64,000 nucleotides of DNA from positions 3,412,046 through 3,476,045 of the forward strand of contig NW_003101682.1 in assembly GCF_000003855.2 (NCBI RefSeq). The letters run 5' to 3'. Within the stretch, counting starts at the first letter, position 1, and each line of letters starts with the position of its first letter. A program made the position numbers and the translations under genes. Source of the stretch: Blastomyces gilchristii SLH14081. Its lineage: Eukaryota > Ascomycota > Eurotiomycetes > Onygenales > Ajellomycetaceae. Of this stretch, positions 1 through 10,778 are shown piece after piece. Below the pieces are notes generated by a model, which did not search any database, had not been told where the DNA came from, and was given only the letters and a program-made list of their open reading frames with translations.

Positions 1-1310
1 TATCTGACATCAGCACTCCTGAGTGAGAGACTGTGTTGGCTCAATCGCAGAAGACCTAGAATGATGTTCTCATCTATAATATTACTGTATGAAGAAGCAG
101 ACTGCTCTTCTTGAAGATTCTTTCTAAGTCTGTGATCACACACTTTGCTTGAATTATATTAAAATGATGATATTTTGTTTCATTAGTAAATTTTATATAA
201 TCTGATAAATCTATCTTCTTTCAACTCTTCATCAAAGAAAAGAAATAGAATATGAAGTTAGTATTCACTCTGAAGTTGAGTAGATATCTCACTGATATCT
301 TCTCATTCAGAGTATACATTGTGATTATAACATGAACTCAGAGATGTGAGAATTATCAATTCTTTTCTTTCTCTTCTTTATCTTTCACAGATACATTTGT
401 CAGAAGAGAAGTTAACTTTGAGAAGATATCTTCTCAGTTTCTTCTCTTCTTCAGCTTCTTACAATCACTGATATAGTGATCATCAGCTTCACAGTTGAAA
501 TAGAGATCTTTGTTAAATCTTTTTTAACATTTCTTTACAGTGAGTGAAGAATCAGAATACTTGAAATTCTTCTTTACTTTCTTCACACTGAAGCTGTCAC
601 AGTATTATTTAGATTCTATCATTGATTACTTAGAAGAGATCTTATTAATCTTTTTCTCAGAGAATTGATTATTCAAATAGATTCAGAAAGCCAGATTGAC
701 AAGCTCAGTGTAATTAATTAATAAACTCTGATATTATAATATTATTATCTGCACCTTGTGAGTCAGCTTTATAAGATAAAGCTGTATTTTTAATTAATTC
801 AAATCATCAGTCAATTTCTCTCAATATTCTTCAAATCTTATCTTGAAATCAGAAGAATTCTCATTATCTTGTTAATATAATAAGTTGAATCACTGTGCTA
901 CTATGAAGTCATAATTATAATGATCTTTGATTTAATTCAGTAGAAAGTTCTTGAATTCTTCTCAAGTTATAACAGTATTGATATACTCAAGCTTTCTCTT
1001 CTTAATAATTCAAGTAGTTGCAGAGATGTCTTTAAGAAGGTTAGTAATGTATATTACTTATATCTCATAAGTATTATACTGACTCAGGTTAAGGCAGAAT
1101 TTCTGTTTAAGAATATGAATAAAGCTGTGAAATTCAGACAAGATATTTCTCTTGTATCTCAGTGAATCTCTGATCTTAATCTCTCTATCTTTATAATAGA
1201 TATAGATGTGTAGAGGCTGCAGCAGTGACAGAACAGTTGAAGAGCTCATATCAAAATGTGTAGTGAGTTCAGGAATCTCAGATTTCTGCTGAGATAGAGA
1301 TGTACACACT
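1..1310 (-). pseudogene. gag: Ty3/gypsy gag remnant (element K), cut by the window start
   Basis: Read on the minus strand this is a broken gag-type sequence. The most open part is 1058-1309 (83 codons). A retroviral CCHC zinc knuckle lies near 450-500. Its spacing (x2, x4, H, x4, C) is intact, but the first Cys reads Tyr and the usual Gly residues read Asp, which are G-to-A changes. Lys/Arg-rich sequence follows, as in nucleocapsid. The knuckle differs from that of elements M, F and G, so this is another gypsy family. Pol would lie beyond the window edge. Many in-frame stops make it non-functional. Gypsy gag is a sound call, but the exact limits are not. Confidence 0.6.
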
Positions 1311-1399
1311 CTAGGAAATGATGTAGTGTTTTCTTCAGAGAGTGAGATCAGATCAGTCTCAACACAGATGTATAAGATTATATCAGTCTATTAGAGCTT

Positions 1400-1971
1400 G
1401 ACTGATTCAAACTTGTAATTATATTAAGTGATTCAAATTGTAATATAACAGAACTGAAGCAGTGACTAGTCAGTGATATTATATAGAAGTAGTTGTTTAA
1501 GAAGCTGTATAAGTGAGCTTAACTATCTTACTTAAATAGTGAGCTCATAGACTACAGAATTATTGCAAGAATATTACAGATATGATACTTAGTATACTAA
1601 GAAGATTATATAAGATACATAGTAACTCTTGTATATATTTCAGTAGAAGAAAAATGAATCACTGACTTCTTTAATGAGAAGTCAGTATCTAGCTATTCTA
1701 TATAGATAATGAGCAGATACTCTTCTCTTATTTCATGAGTGAGAATAGCTGGAGTAATACCTCAGCAGTGTCTTATTGCCAAGAAAGAGTAATCTGCTGA
1801 TCTTGTATAGAAGCGGGATTCTCATATTTATCAATCAGATCTTTCTATGATATATCTGAATGATGTCATAGAGTGATTGGAAATCGGTTCAGACAGGATG
1901 AAATCATCCGCATGGAAGCAATGAGCCGTGTGGAACCGCAATGAGGCCTTGGCGCGGCCGGGAGCGTGACA
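1400..1971 (-). repeat. Probable 5' LTR of gypsy element K
   Basis: On the minus strand a sequence starting TGTCACGCTCCCGG at 1971 lies directly upstream of the gag remnant, as a 5' LTR should. The first 95 bases (1877-1971) are GC-rich and keep many CpG, CpC and GpG, unlike everything around them. The inner LTR boundary is unclear and 1400 is only an estimate. A perfect 10-bp hairpin with a 6-base loop lies at 1661-1686. The second LTR would be outside the window, so pairing and target duplication cannot be checked. Confidence 0.45.
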
Positions 1972-2730
1972 ATCAGATTCTAATAAATCTTTTCATATTA
2001 AAACAGATATATCTGAATGAGCTATCAGAGATACTCTTCTACAGATGAGTAAGAATGACAAGCTGCATCTGATAATATATGATAATAGACAACTATCAGG
2101 CACTGAGCTTAATTACTCAGTGTATGAAAAGAAATTGCTGATAATTAAGCATGTGCTGATGTTATGAGATAGATATATTAACAACAGATATATTATAACA
2201 GTGATTACAGATTACAATAATCTTGTCTATGTACAATTGATGATAAAGCCTTTTAAATATTTAGTATATTGAATCTCAGAGTTTTAAGTGTATAATGATT
2301 ATATTAAATACTGTAAGAAATTAAATACTGTGATATCTGATGCAATCAGTTACAGATCTGATTTCATAAGTGAGAATTCTGTAAATCAGATATGAGAGAA
2401 GTTTACATTAAATACACTGATAAGATGTGAAAAATCAGAATGAGTGAACATCATGATATTCTGTTTAATGAATAACAAAGTGTTAGATAATAAGTATCTT
2501 ATAAAGATGATAGAGAAGATACTTCTAAACTTCAAACTGAGAAAATTGAAAAATGATATTATACTCTTCTATGATCTAGAATACACAGAGACTCTCTATT
2601 TAAAACATTTATTTAGACATGACTTAGTGACTTGTATACACAAGAAATTCAGTTACTTAGAAAGCTCTGAACTTATAAGTGTACTTAAATCAAGACTATA
2701 CTGATTATGTATGACTGAAGACATTCAGTT
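1972..2730 (+). pseudogene. pol: Ty3/gypsy pol remnant (element L): RNase H and integrase N-terminus
   Basis: A frame with several stops reads FHIKTD, then LNYSVYEKKLLIIKHVL, then an ITD motif, matching the RNase H of Ty3/gypsy polymerases (usual form NYPVYEKELLAI). The Trp expected after the YEK helix is TGA. Downstream, 2444-2704 is open and leads into the integrase HHCC zinc domain, whose CxxC half resumes beyond the SINE as HECLNCQIVK near 3126-3155. The SINE therefore entered the zinc finger. This sequence differs from the RNase H of M, so L is a separate gypsy family. It is non-functional. Confidence 0.7.
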
Positions 2731-2743
2731 GTACACTCATGAG

Positions 2744-3118
2744 AGCCCCGGTAGCCGAATGATTAATACGGCCACCCGGTAGCACCTTGGCGTGGGAAAC
2801 CAAGGCACGTGGGTTCGAAACCCGCAGGGGATACATTAAATCCGGAACTCAAGCACCTCAGGTTTCTAATAAATACAGAGGTGTACAAATTGCTCTAATG
2901 AATTGCTCTATGTTTCTGGGCTGGGAAGTTATTATTGCATGTATCTAATTGTCACTCCTTTGTATTTTCCTATGTTCTTGTTATCTTGGCGTGGCCCCAA
3001 CACCTGTATTTCCTCCTGTATAACCAACACTTGACCTGTATTTAATATCACGCAAGAAGTCATCATTAGCTCCGCTTGCATATGAGTATAATGAAAGAAT
3101 AATAATAATAATAATAAA
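2744..3118 (+). mobile_element. SINE copy 1, tRNA-derived, with target duplication
   Basis: A 375-bp element with a tRNA-like head. The A box (GTAGCCGAATGATTAATGCGG) and the B box (GGTTCGAAACC) mark an internal Pol III promoter. The long variable region suggests a Leu/Ser-type tRNA ancestor. A non-tRNA body and an (AAT)n tail follow. It is flanked by a perfect 13-bp duplication, GTACACTCATGAG, at 2731-2743 and 3119-3131, proving target-primed insertion into the integrase of L. Unlike its surroundings it is rich in CpG and GpG. Two further copies lie at 18669 and 50417. Mobilisation by the local LINEs is inferred from the shared 3' end. Confidence 0.93.
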
Positions 3119-3131
3119 GTACACTCATGAG

Positions 3132-3200
3132 TGCCTGAATTGCCAGATTGTGAAAGAATCTAAGAAAGAGCTAGAATGTAAGAAAGTATAATATCAGATG
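3132..3200 (+). pseudogene. pol: Continuation of gypsy L integrase after the SINE
   Basis: This short stretch restores the integrase zinc-domain frame (CLNCQIVKESKKELE) interrupted at 2731. It loses similarity to integrase near 3200, where repeat X begins, so L is truncated here. Confidence 0.6.
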
Positions 3201-3730
3201 AAAAGTATAATACAGTTATTTATAGACTGATTATGTGACTGTGTCTGTGACCAGAATCAGAATATTTACTAGTTTCATTACTAATTTAACTGATCTTATT
3301 ACATAGTTTTAAGATTAAATAGTAGTCTCATACTATCTCAGTAAGATCTACTGTCTACTCCTATCACATTTTTCAAATAAGATCATGATTTTCACATCTC
3401 AATTTAAATTATTTTTATTGCTTTAAATGACTTTAAATCTTATTTAAGTGTTATCAAAAAGTGTTACTATTTAAAAAATTGAAAATAGTTTAAAGAAAGA
3501 TTAAAATGTCTAAAAATAGTAACTATATATCAAGTATGAAACTAAATAGAATTAAATGAGATCATTTTCTTATTTTTTCTAAGTCATGATCTAATTTTGA
3601 GATCTGATATATAGTCACTTTGCATGTTTTTATAATAATTAGTCTCAGTGGGATTCACGCCAAGAAATGTATAAGACCAGACTAAATGAGATCAAACATG
3701 AAACTCACGGTCCCGGCGGCCAGTCAAGTC
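3200..3730 (+). repeat. Unidentified repeat X, copy 1
   Basis: This is about 530 bp closely matching 61085-61606 in the same orientation. The shared part is AT-rich with few codons open, then ends in a coding-like stretch (EMYKTRLNEIKHETHGPGG) at about 3673-3722 that is partly unmutated and keeps CpG and CCC/GGC. A GT...TAG interval just before it could be an intron, which is an inference. Neither copy resembles the gypsy, copia or LINE sequences here. It could be the end of a duplicated gene or of a DNA transposon. Nothing recognisable lies in 3731-3817. Confidence 0.75.
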
Positions 3731-3817
3731 ATTCAAATGATGAGAGATGAATATCAGATATATTACTATGAATATCAAATGAAAATTATTGAATAATCAT
3801 TGATATTAACTACACTA

Positions 3818-3929
3818 CTGTAAAAAGAGTTCAGAATTGAGCAGATCTATTCAAAAAATAGTATTCTGGTCTTTTATAAAGAGAAAGATAAAAGAATCTT
3901 GTTTAAACAAGTGAAATGAAAGATGACAG
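3818..3929 (+). mobile_element. LINE B, fragment 1 (ORF2 C-terminal part)
   Basis: This matches the late RNase H / post-RNase H part of the LINE ORF2 seen in A (around 14220) and C (around 24410), beginning abruptly, so B was 5'-truncated on insertion. It stops at GACAG (3925-3929), the 5-bp target site of gypsy M, and resumes at 16794. Confidence 0.9.
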
Positions 3930-4222
3930 TGTGATGAGCTGCGCTCAATCATTATATAGACTATTTTCTTACACTTCATAGATTCCGCTGAAAGCTCTGA
4001 TTCTCGGTCATTCTCAATCAATGATTCTCAGCTGAAAAACTCACAGAATTTCTATTCTTTCACTCTGAAGCTTCACTACATATACACTGTGTACATGTAT
4101 AAATATTTACTCTGATTACTGATTCTCACACTTTCTCTTTCTTTCCCTTCTTTAACATTTTTCACTTTATTATATAAGACCGATCAATATCATACTGATC
4201 TATTCAGTGTAGACCTCTTACA
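3930..4222 (+). repeat. 5' LTR of gypsy M
   Basis: This 293-bp LTR has TG...CA ends. It retains four CpG sites, against one in the matching 3' LTR, so it is the less mutated of the pair. TATATAAGACC near its 3' end is the likely transcription start region of the family. Confidence 0.92.
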
Positions 4223-4528
4223 CTTGAAAAATGTTCATCATTCTCTTATTAGAAATGATTATTCACATATCATCTTCTCATCAGAAACAATTATTCATTG
4301 AGAAATATTCAAATATATAATAACATGTAAGAAAGAGAAATAGTTAAGTAGACACTGAGTTCTCAGATAGAAGCTTACTTATCAGTCACTCTGACCTCAT
4401 AATAAGATCTTATAAGAGAATGTCAGTGAAAGACCTGAGAGTTCTGACACTTCAGACATATGAGATATTCATACAATTACACTTCTTCAGATATCACAGA
4501 TATTTCACATCTGATAAACAATATAATC
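4223..4528 (+). other. Gypsy M leader between LTR and gag
   Basis: About 300 bp of untranslated leader follow the LTR, starting CTTGAAAAATG, where the primer-binding site should lie. No clear match to a tRNA 3' end is visible, and mutation may have blurred it. Nothing coding is seen. Confidence 0.5.
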
Positions 4529-5700
4529 ATGTCTAATGATAATATAAGAGAACTCTTAAACACAAGTATAGAAGTAATATCACAGTGACTCTGAGTAATG
4601 TTGAAATTACAACAGCAACAGATAGCTAATATGCATGCAACTTAATAACTTCAATATGAGAAAATTGAATGATTAATCTAACAAGAAACTCATGTAATTT
4701 CAACATCTGCAGAATTGAATTTAAAAGCACTGAAAGAATGCTTAGATGCTTCTACATATTTTAATGTCTTCAATCTCACTCTCTACTCATCATGGAGAAT
4801 GAAAATGCTCACAAAACTGAGTGTGAATGAATATATTATCAGTTTGCTAATCAATCAAGATTAATATATCAATGAATGATTGAAGGATTGTGTGAAACAC
4901 AAGTTTCATTCATGAATAAAAGCATGTAAACCAGTGTTGTGAATATCTGATAATATTATCAAACATCTTGATATTCTGTTCTGAGACACTGTCATACAAC
5001 AGAAAGTGTTAAATTAATTACAGAGTATCTGACAGAGAAACACTTCTCTTATAACATTCATTTCTGACTGTGACATCAAGATTCCAGAAGCAGATGATCA
5101 ATCTTGAGAGAATTAAATGAAGATTAGTATGCTCAAGAAGACATTAACTTTCAAACTCTTACAGACTCTTGTAAGTGTAGACAAACATCAGACTTATGAA
5201 GATTTCTACATATAACTTCAGACATTGAATGACTGTCTTATCAAGCTCAAGAGTATACAGAACAGTGATAGAAGATATTATATTTATACATCTGTGCTGA
5301 GAAATAACTCAGCCACTCATACACTCACACTGAAGAATAACAATGATGCAGATATCATGAATTGAGTAGACTTAAATGTCTACACATAAGCAAGAATCTC
5401 TGCTGTCTGAACAGGCTTTCAAGTTTCTGAGATCACTTCTGAAGAAGTCGCTGATTGATATCAATAAGAAGTATGCATCAACTGTAACTAATTAGAATAC
5501 ATTGCTTTCAACTACTGATCAGTCTACATGTCTTCTCACTCAAAGAATGAATCAGTGTCTGTTCATGTCAATCACATTGCAGTGAAGAAAGGTTCAGAAG
5601 ATAATTATAAGAATACTCTGATAAAACAGGAAAAAGATTAGCTTCTATTCAAATTCATAAACAGAAGCTTGAAGAGATCAGATAACAACAATTTGAAGAG
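4529..5700 (+). pseudogene. gag: Gypsy M gag
   Basis: The start MSNDNIRE at 4529 is shared with H (27382), F (52592, minus) and G (47818, minus), which supports this ATG. The body is helical capsid-like sequence with many TGA codons where copies suggest Trp. Near 5470-5510 a CCHC nucleocapsid knuckle reads CINCN, stop, LEYIAFNY: the His and the last Cys both appear as Tyr, and a stop lies within the knuckle. Gag would assemble the cytoplasmic particle. It is non-functional here. Confidence 0.8.
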
Positions 5701-7935
5701 AAAATAACAATGAATGTGATTCTTGTATCTACTGTGATTGATAATATGTATAATATGAAAGCCATAATAGACAGCAGTCTATGTTATTATGCAATGATTA
5801 AATCTTCAGTCATAAGACATTACACTCTTCAGTGTATTCTCTTATTAAAACCCTGACTTCTCACAGGATTTAATAGCTTAAAAGATATTTATATCTGTTA
5901 CATGATGAAGTTGATCATAGATGTGAGAGAATATTAATATGAAGATATCTATACATATGAAGTTGATAATCTTGATTATAATCTTATATTAGAACTTGTC
6001 TGACTATCTGAACAAGTTATCTTATTGAACACTTGAAACAGAAGCTTGATATTCTCTAACAATGATAGAATTCATTAAGATGATATTCACAAGATCATGA
6101 ATCTGACACAGATCTCTGTCAATGCATATAAAATGCTCTGAAAAAGAAGTCATTAGTAGCAGAATTATATAATAATCTATTTCATCAGTCTGACTAATAT
6201 CAAAAAGACTCTAGAAAAGTTATTCCATGTTACAATAATAGATTCTTATATAAAACTCTCTCAATAATATCATGAATATCTACATATCTTCTGATAAGAT
6301 AATATTATAAATATACTTCTCTTACAAGATTCTGAAGTGAATCACAGTATCAAGTTAGAGAAGAAGAATGATATGAATCTCAAACTGTTATGAGATCTTC
6401 TTTACAATATATCTTAAGATGAACTTCTTCTTCTTTGAAAGACACTCAATAATCTATAGAATAAAGAATTCATATACATTAGTAATTCTTTCACTGCAGT
6501 CTCTATTCTCTTTGCAAAGAAATCAGATGAAGAACTCTGATTCTATGTGAACTATTGAGAACTGAATAGAATAACAAAGAAGAACTGCTATTCACTATCT
6601 CTTATCAATAAAACACTAGCTTGTATTGAACAAGCTCAATGATTTACAAAACTAGATATTATTACTGGATTTTATAACATTCACATTACTGAAGAAGATG
6701 AGTGACTTACAGTATTCTGAACATGATATGATCTCTTTGAATGAGTAGTTACTCTCTTCAGACTAGCTAATATTCTCAGTATATTTCAGAAGTATATTAA
6801 CTGAGCACTTCAAGATTTTCTTGATGAATTTGTATCTGTATATTTCAATGATATTCTCATCTTCACTGATGAGTTCAGAAAAGAATATCAAGAACATGTA
6901 TAGAAGATATTACAATACCTATGAGAAGCAGAACTACTGATAGATATTCATAAGTATGATTTTGAAGTCAAGAGTATCAAATATCTGGGTTTTATTATAG
7001 AAGCTGGCAAGGGAATTTGAATGAATTCTGAGAAAGTCTCTGTCATCCTTGAATGAGACGCTTCATATACTATAAAAGATGTATAAAGCTTCATCCGATT
7101 TACTAACTTCTATCAATGATTTATATGAAACTTCTCAGATATCATGAGATCAATTACAGAACTTATTAAGAAGAACTCAGTATTTCAGTGATCAGTGAAC
7201 ACTGAAGCTGTATTCATATAGATGAAGAAGATGTTTATCATTATCTCTCTGCTAATAATATTTAACTCTGATCATAAAACAGTTATTGAAGCTGATTTCT
7301 CTGACTATGTGATAGAAGAAGTGATATTGTAATATAATGATAAAGATGTTCTATAATTATATGTCTTCATGTTTAAGAAACTGAGTCCTGCTGAATATAA
7401 TTATAAGATGTATGATAAGAAACTTCTCATGATTGTACACTGTCTAGAAGAATGAGACTCTGAACTCTGAAGTATCTCTGAATTTGAGATAATAACAGAT
7501 CATAAGAATCTCAAGCACTTCACAATTATCTATAAACTCACTGAATGACAGATGTAATGATCTGAATTTTTAAGCTACTTTCATTTTATAATACAATACT
7601 GCTCTGACAGCCAGAACTCAATGATAGATACTCTCTCACAATGAGAATATGATATACTGTCTGATGTGACAGACATGCACTGAATGAACTGAGAGCATCA
7701 GCTCTTAGATCTGAAGCTATTAGTTAACTAAGATAGAATAACTCATGACACTATATACACTTCTCTGATTAGAACATCTTCTCTCTGAACTGACACTGAC
7801 ATTGATATCTTCACTTTCTCTACACTGGATGAACTGTGATATACAGCAGCTCAGACTAATAAACTTCTTCATATTCTCACTGAAGCAGTATATCAAGAAA
7901 CACTCTGATTTCTCTCAGAACTATGTATAAGAACT
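5701..7935 (+). pseudogene. pol: Gypsy M pol, first part: protease, reverse transcriptase, RNase H
   Basis: The protease active site near 5765 reads AIIDSS, where DSG or DTG is usual, a Gly-to-Ser change. RT is recognisable from about 6440: FTKLDIITGFYNI, then the catalytic box YFNDILIF near 6843 in place of YxDD, an Asp-to-Asn change. RNase H follows (VIEADFSDYV; AEYNYKMYDKKLLMIVHCL; ITDHKNLKHF near 7500). Stops are frequent, often TGA at Trp positions. The frame is cut at 7935 by LINE A, whose target duplication is 7923-7935, and resumes at 15127. Confidence 0.88.
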
Positions 7936-9148
7936 CACTTCTGAAGTGTAACCTCCGCGGTCTGTCGTCAGTGTATCTAGACTTCAACGCCAAGTCTTAC
8001 CCTTGTACCACCTCTCTCAATCTGGCCCATCCCCGGCAGAACAATACAAAAAGATACCTCGGTAACAGCATTCAATACATAACCAGCGGACAACGAGTCA
8101 ACAGCACATCAACAACTATAAAATCAGTATACCTCAAGGTCTGACTGAGCCTTTGATCCCTGCACAGTGAGATATATTAAATCTAGTTTTAATACCTCAA
8201 TATTCAATAGATTCTGTAAGGAATTGAGAACAGCAACACTAGGTTTCTATTGAATTTGAGAATTAACTCTATATTGATATAATCATTGACAAAGTCTTCT
8301 ATTTTGAGATATAAATAACCAGTTCCTCTACATCCCGCTGGCAATATTTATATTATTATATAGAAACAGACTTATATTCTCTATAATATCAAGACCCTGA
8401 AGAGAGAAAGTCTTGATAGAAGATATACAGTAGTGTATATCTTAGCAGTTTCTATCTCATTCTTCTACAGCAGTTAATGCAAAAAAAAAAAAAATCTTAG
8501 AAATAGTTTTTTACTTCTCTTGAAAAAGTAAGGTGTTTTTCTCTGGGTTTTACACAATATTCTTACAAAGAATTAAAAACAGAGCTGTTTTCTGTCATAA
8601 TTTCATATTCTTTTAAGTAAGAATTACTTTTTCAGTGGCTGAAGAGCTTTCATTAATACTTAATTTCTTTTTACACTCTTTATTAACTGATTTGAGTTGC
8701 ACACTTGTTGTGTGAGGAGAATTGAATGATTTAGAATAAAATTGAATAGTTTTAATCAATTTCTCTGCAAAAAATTGATTTATTTTTTGTCAGTTTTTCT
8801 CTCAAAAACTGTCATATTATCTGATTTATTATCAATTGATATCATACTTTTCCTCACTGTATCTCAAGAAAGAGATTGTAAAGATTTTATTGATTTATCT
8901 TAAAAATCAATTTTAGTTTATTAGATTCTCTTCAACAATCTAACCTAGTTACTGCACTAGTGTGAAAAAAAATCAGATGTTTTATACATAAAAGTCTTTT
9001 ATTCTTCTTTTGAAACAGTCTGACTAACTTTTCAATTGAAAAGAGACATAGAAATCTCTTAATTGAAACAGTCTGATCAACTTTTCAAAATAGTTCAATA
9101 AATATCTCAATTGAAACAGTCTGATCAACTTTTCATTGAGTGAGAACA
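7936..9148 (+). other. LINE A 5' UTR
   Basis: It contains one copy of the roughly 165-bp monomer that is present twice in C and D. Bases 7945-8135 are GC-rich and largely unmutated, then the sequence turns AT-rich. No protein is expected. From about 9000 to 9140 a short motif, GAAACAGTCTGATCAACTTT, is repeated three times at about 60-bp spacing, just upstream of ORF1, and is conserved in C, D and J. It may be a promoter or RNA structure. Confidence 0.75.
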
Positions 9149-10749
9149 ATGAGTTCAAAAATATACTCAGTTGATGTGGAAAAAGATGCTTTCTCAAATG
9201 CTATTCCTGAGATTGAAATTCTGAAGAGAAGAAAGAAAGAAGAAATAGAGAAATAACAGATTCTTGAAATACAGGAACTTGAAAAAGCAAGCAAGATTCT
9301 TGAAAAGCAGTGTCTGAGTGAGATGAATGAAGAAGTTCTGTTAATTCTTTATACTCAGACTAGACAACTACAGGAGATGATCAAGTGTAAACCTGGAATT
9401 TCAAACACAGTTCAAAAAACATTGAAAATTCCTAGTACAATCACTGACTCTTTATCTTGCTCTTCTTCTTTTTTTCCTACTTCTTCTTCTTCTTTAAATC
9501 AGAAGAAAATATATGCTCAAGCAGCTGAATCTGCTGTGTCTAAACCTGCTATCTCAAAATCTGCTCAAAATCCTGAGAAAACTGAGAAGAATACTGCTCA
9601 TAATTCTATTCATAGAAAAGTAGAAAAGAAAATACAAAAAGAGAAAAACTTTCAAATCTTCAGAAATAGAAGACTTATTCTCAAAGTCTCAAATCAGAAC
9701 ATTCTGCAAAGAAATAAGCTAAACTCAAATCTCATTTTCAGAATCAGAAATGAAATTATCAGCAGTTCTTTTCTCAGTTGATGACTGATATTAAAGTTCA
9801 AAAATCAGTTATAGCTTCAATTGAGTCATCATTCTTTGAAAACTTCATCATTCTGACTACAATGCCTGAATTCAGTACTGAATTCCTTATTCAGAATATG
9901 AATCTCTGAAAGTCAGCAGTAGAATCTTTACTAAATACCATAATTCTATCTGAGAGAAATGAAAAGTGAGATGAATTCATTCTTTATAATATTTCAGTTG
10001 AAATTTTTGACTGTGAAGAAGAAATACTACTTCTTAAAAATGAATTGAATGAATACAACTCTATTCAACTGAGAAATTAGTCTGTATGACTAAATTCAAT
10101 TGAGTTCAGACAAAGTAGGAGAAATGCCTCTGTTCTAGTATATATAAAAACACTTGAACAGTCAAAGATCTCTGAAGTAAGAGTCACAGATTTGAAAATG
10201 AGAGTTCATGAATACAAAGACTCAAGAATGAATCTCAAAGCTCAAACACAGTGTTTAAACTGTCAAAGATATGAACACTTTGCAATCTCATGTTTTAGAG
10301 ACTCAAAATGTGCATTCTGTGTCAGAGATCATAAAACTAGTCAGTATAAATGTGAAACATGCTTAAAAAGAGATAAAATATATCAACACACTCTGCTTAA
10401 GTGCTCTAATTGTAAAGAAAAACATGCATCTAGCTCAAAAGAATGTATATTTGCTTCAAGAACTCAAAAGAACTGGAGAAAAGATGAAGCTCAAAGTCAA
10501 TCTAGAACTGAAGAGAAGAGTCAAGTCAGTAAACTTACAACTGCAAGCTTAAAAAGAAGAAACTCTCAACTATCTAAATCTTCAAATCTCAATTCTTCAG
10601 CTAAATGTAAACAGAATTTGAATCCTCAAACTTCTGTTAAGATTAGAGAATTGAGAAATGACTCTGATGATAAACTAGATATAATGTAAGCAGTTGAAAT
10701 TCCTACTTTTCAAAATAGTTATAATCTACTATCTGATGATAGTGATTAG
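9149..10749 (+). pseudogene. LINE A ORF1, nucleic-acid-binding protein with three CCHC knuckles
   Basis: The start MSSKIYSV follows the conserved repeats and is shared by all full copies. The N-terminus is a charged, coiled-coil-like helix (LKRRKKEEIEK), then a Ser-rich stretch, then a basic region. Near the C-terminus three knuckles are visible: CLNCQRYEHFAISC, CAFCVRDH...C and CSNCKEKHASSSKEC, with Glu replacing the usual Gly in the first. The TAA at 10687 is CAA in copy C, so the real end is TAG at 10747. Length is about 535 codons, as in C (540). Indels and stops inactivate it. ORF1 normally coats LINE RNA and aids strand transfer. Confidence 0.85.
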
Positions 10750-10778
10750 ATTCTACTCTATCTCTACTCTCTTTTAGT

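Noticed and set aside
3400..3560. Hairpin or palindromic element within repeat X
   Set aside because: Only about 10 bases (GTTACTATTT / AAATAGTAAC) pair clearly; the rest of the inversion is not convincing in AT-rich sequence.
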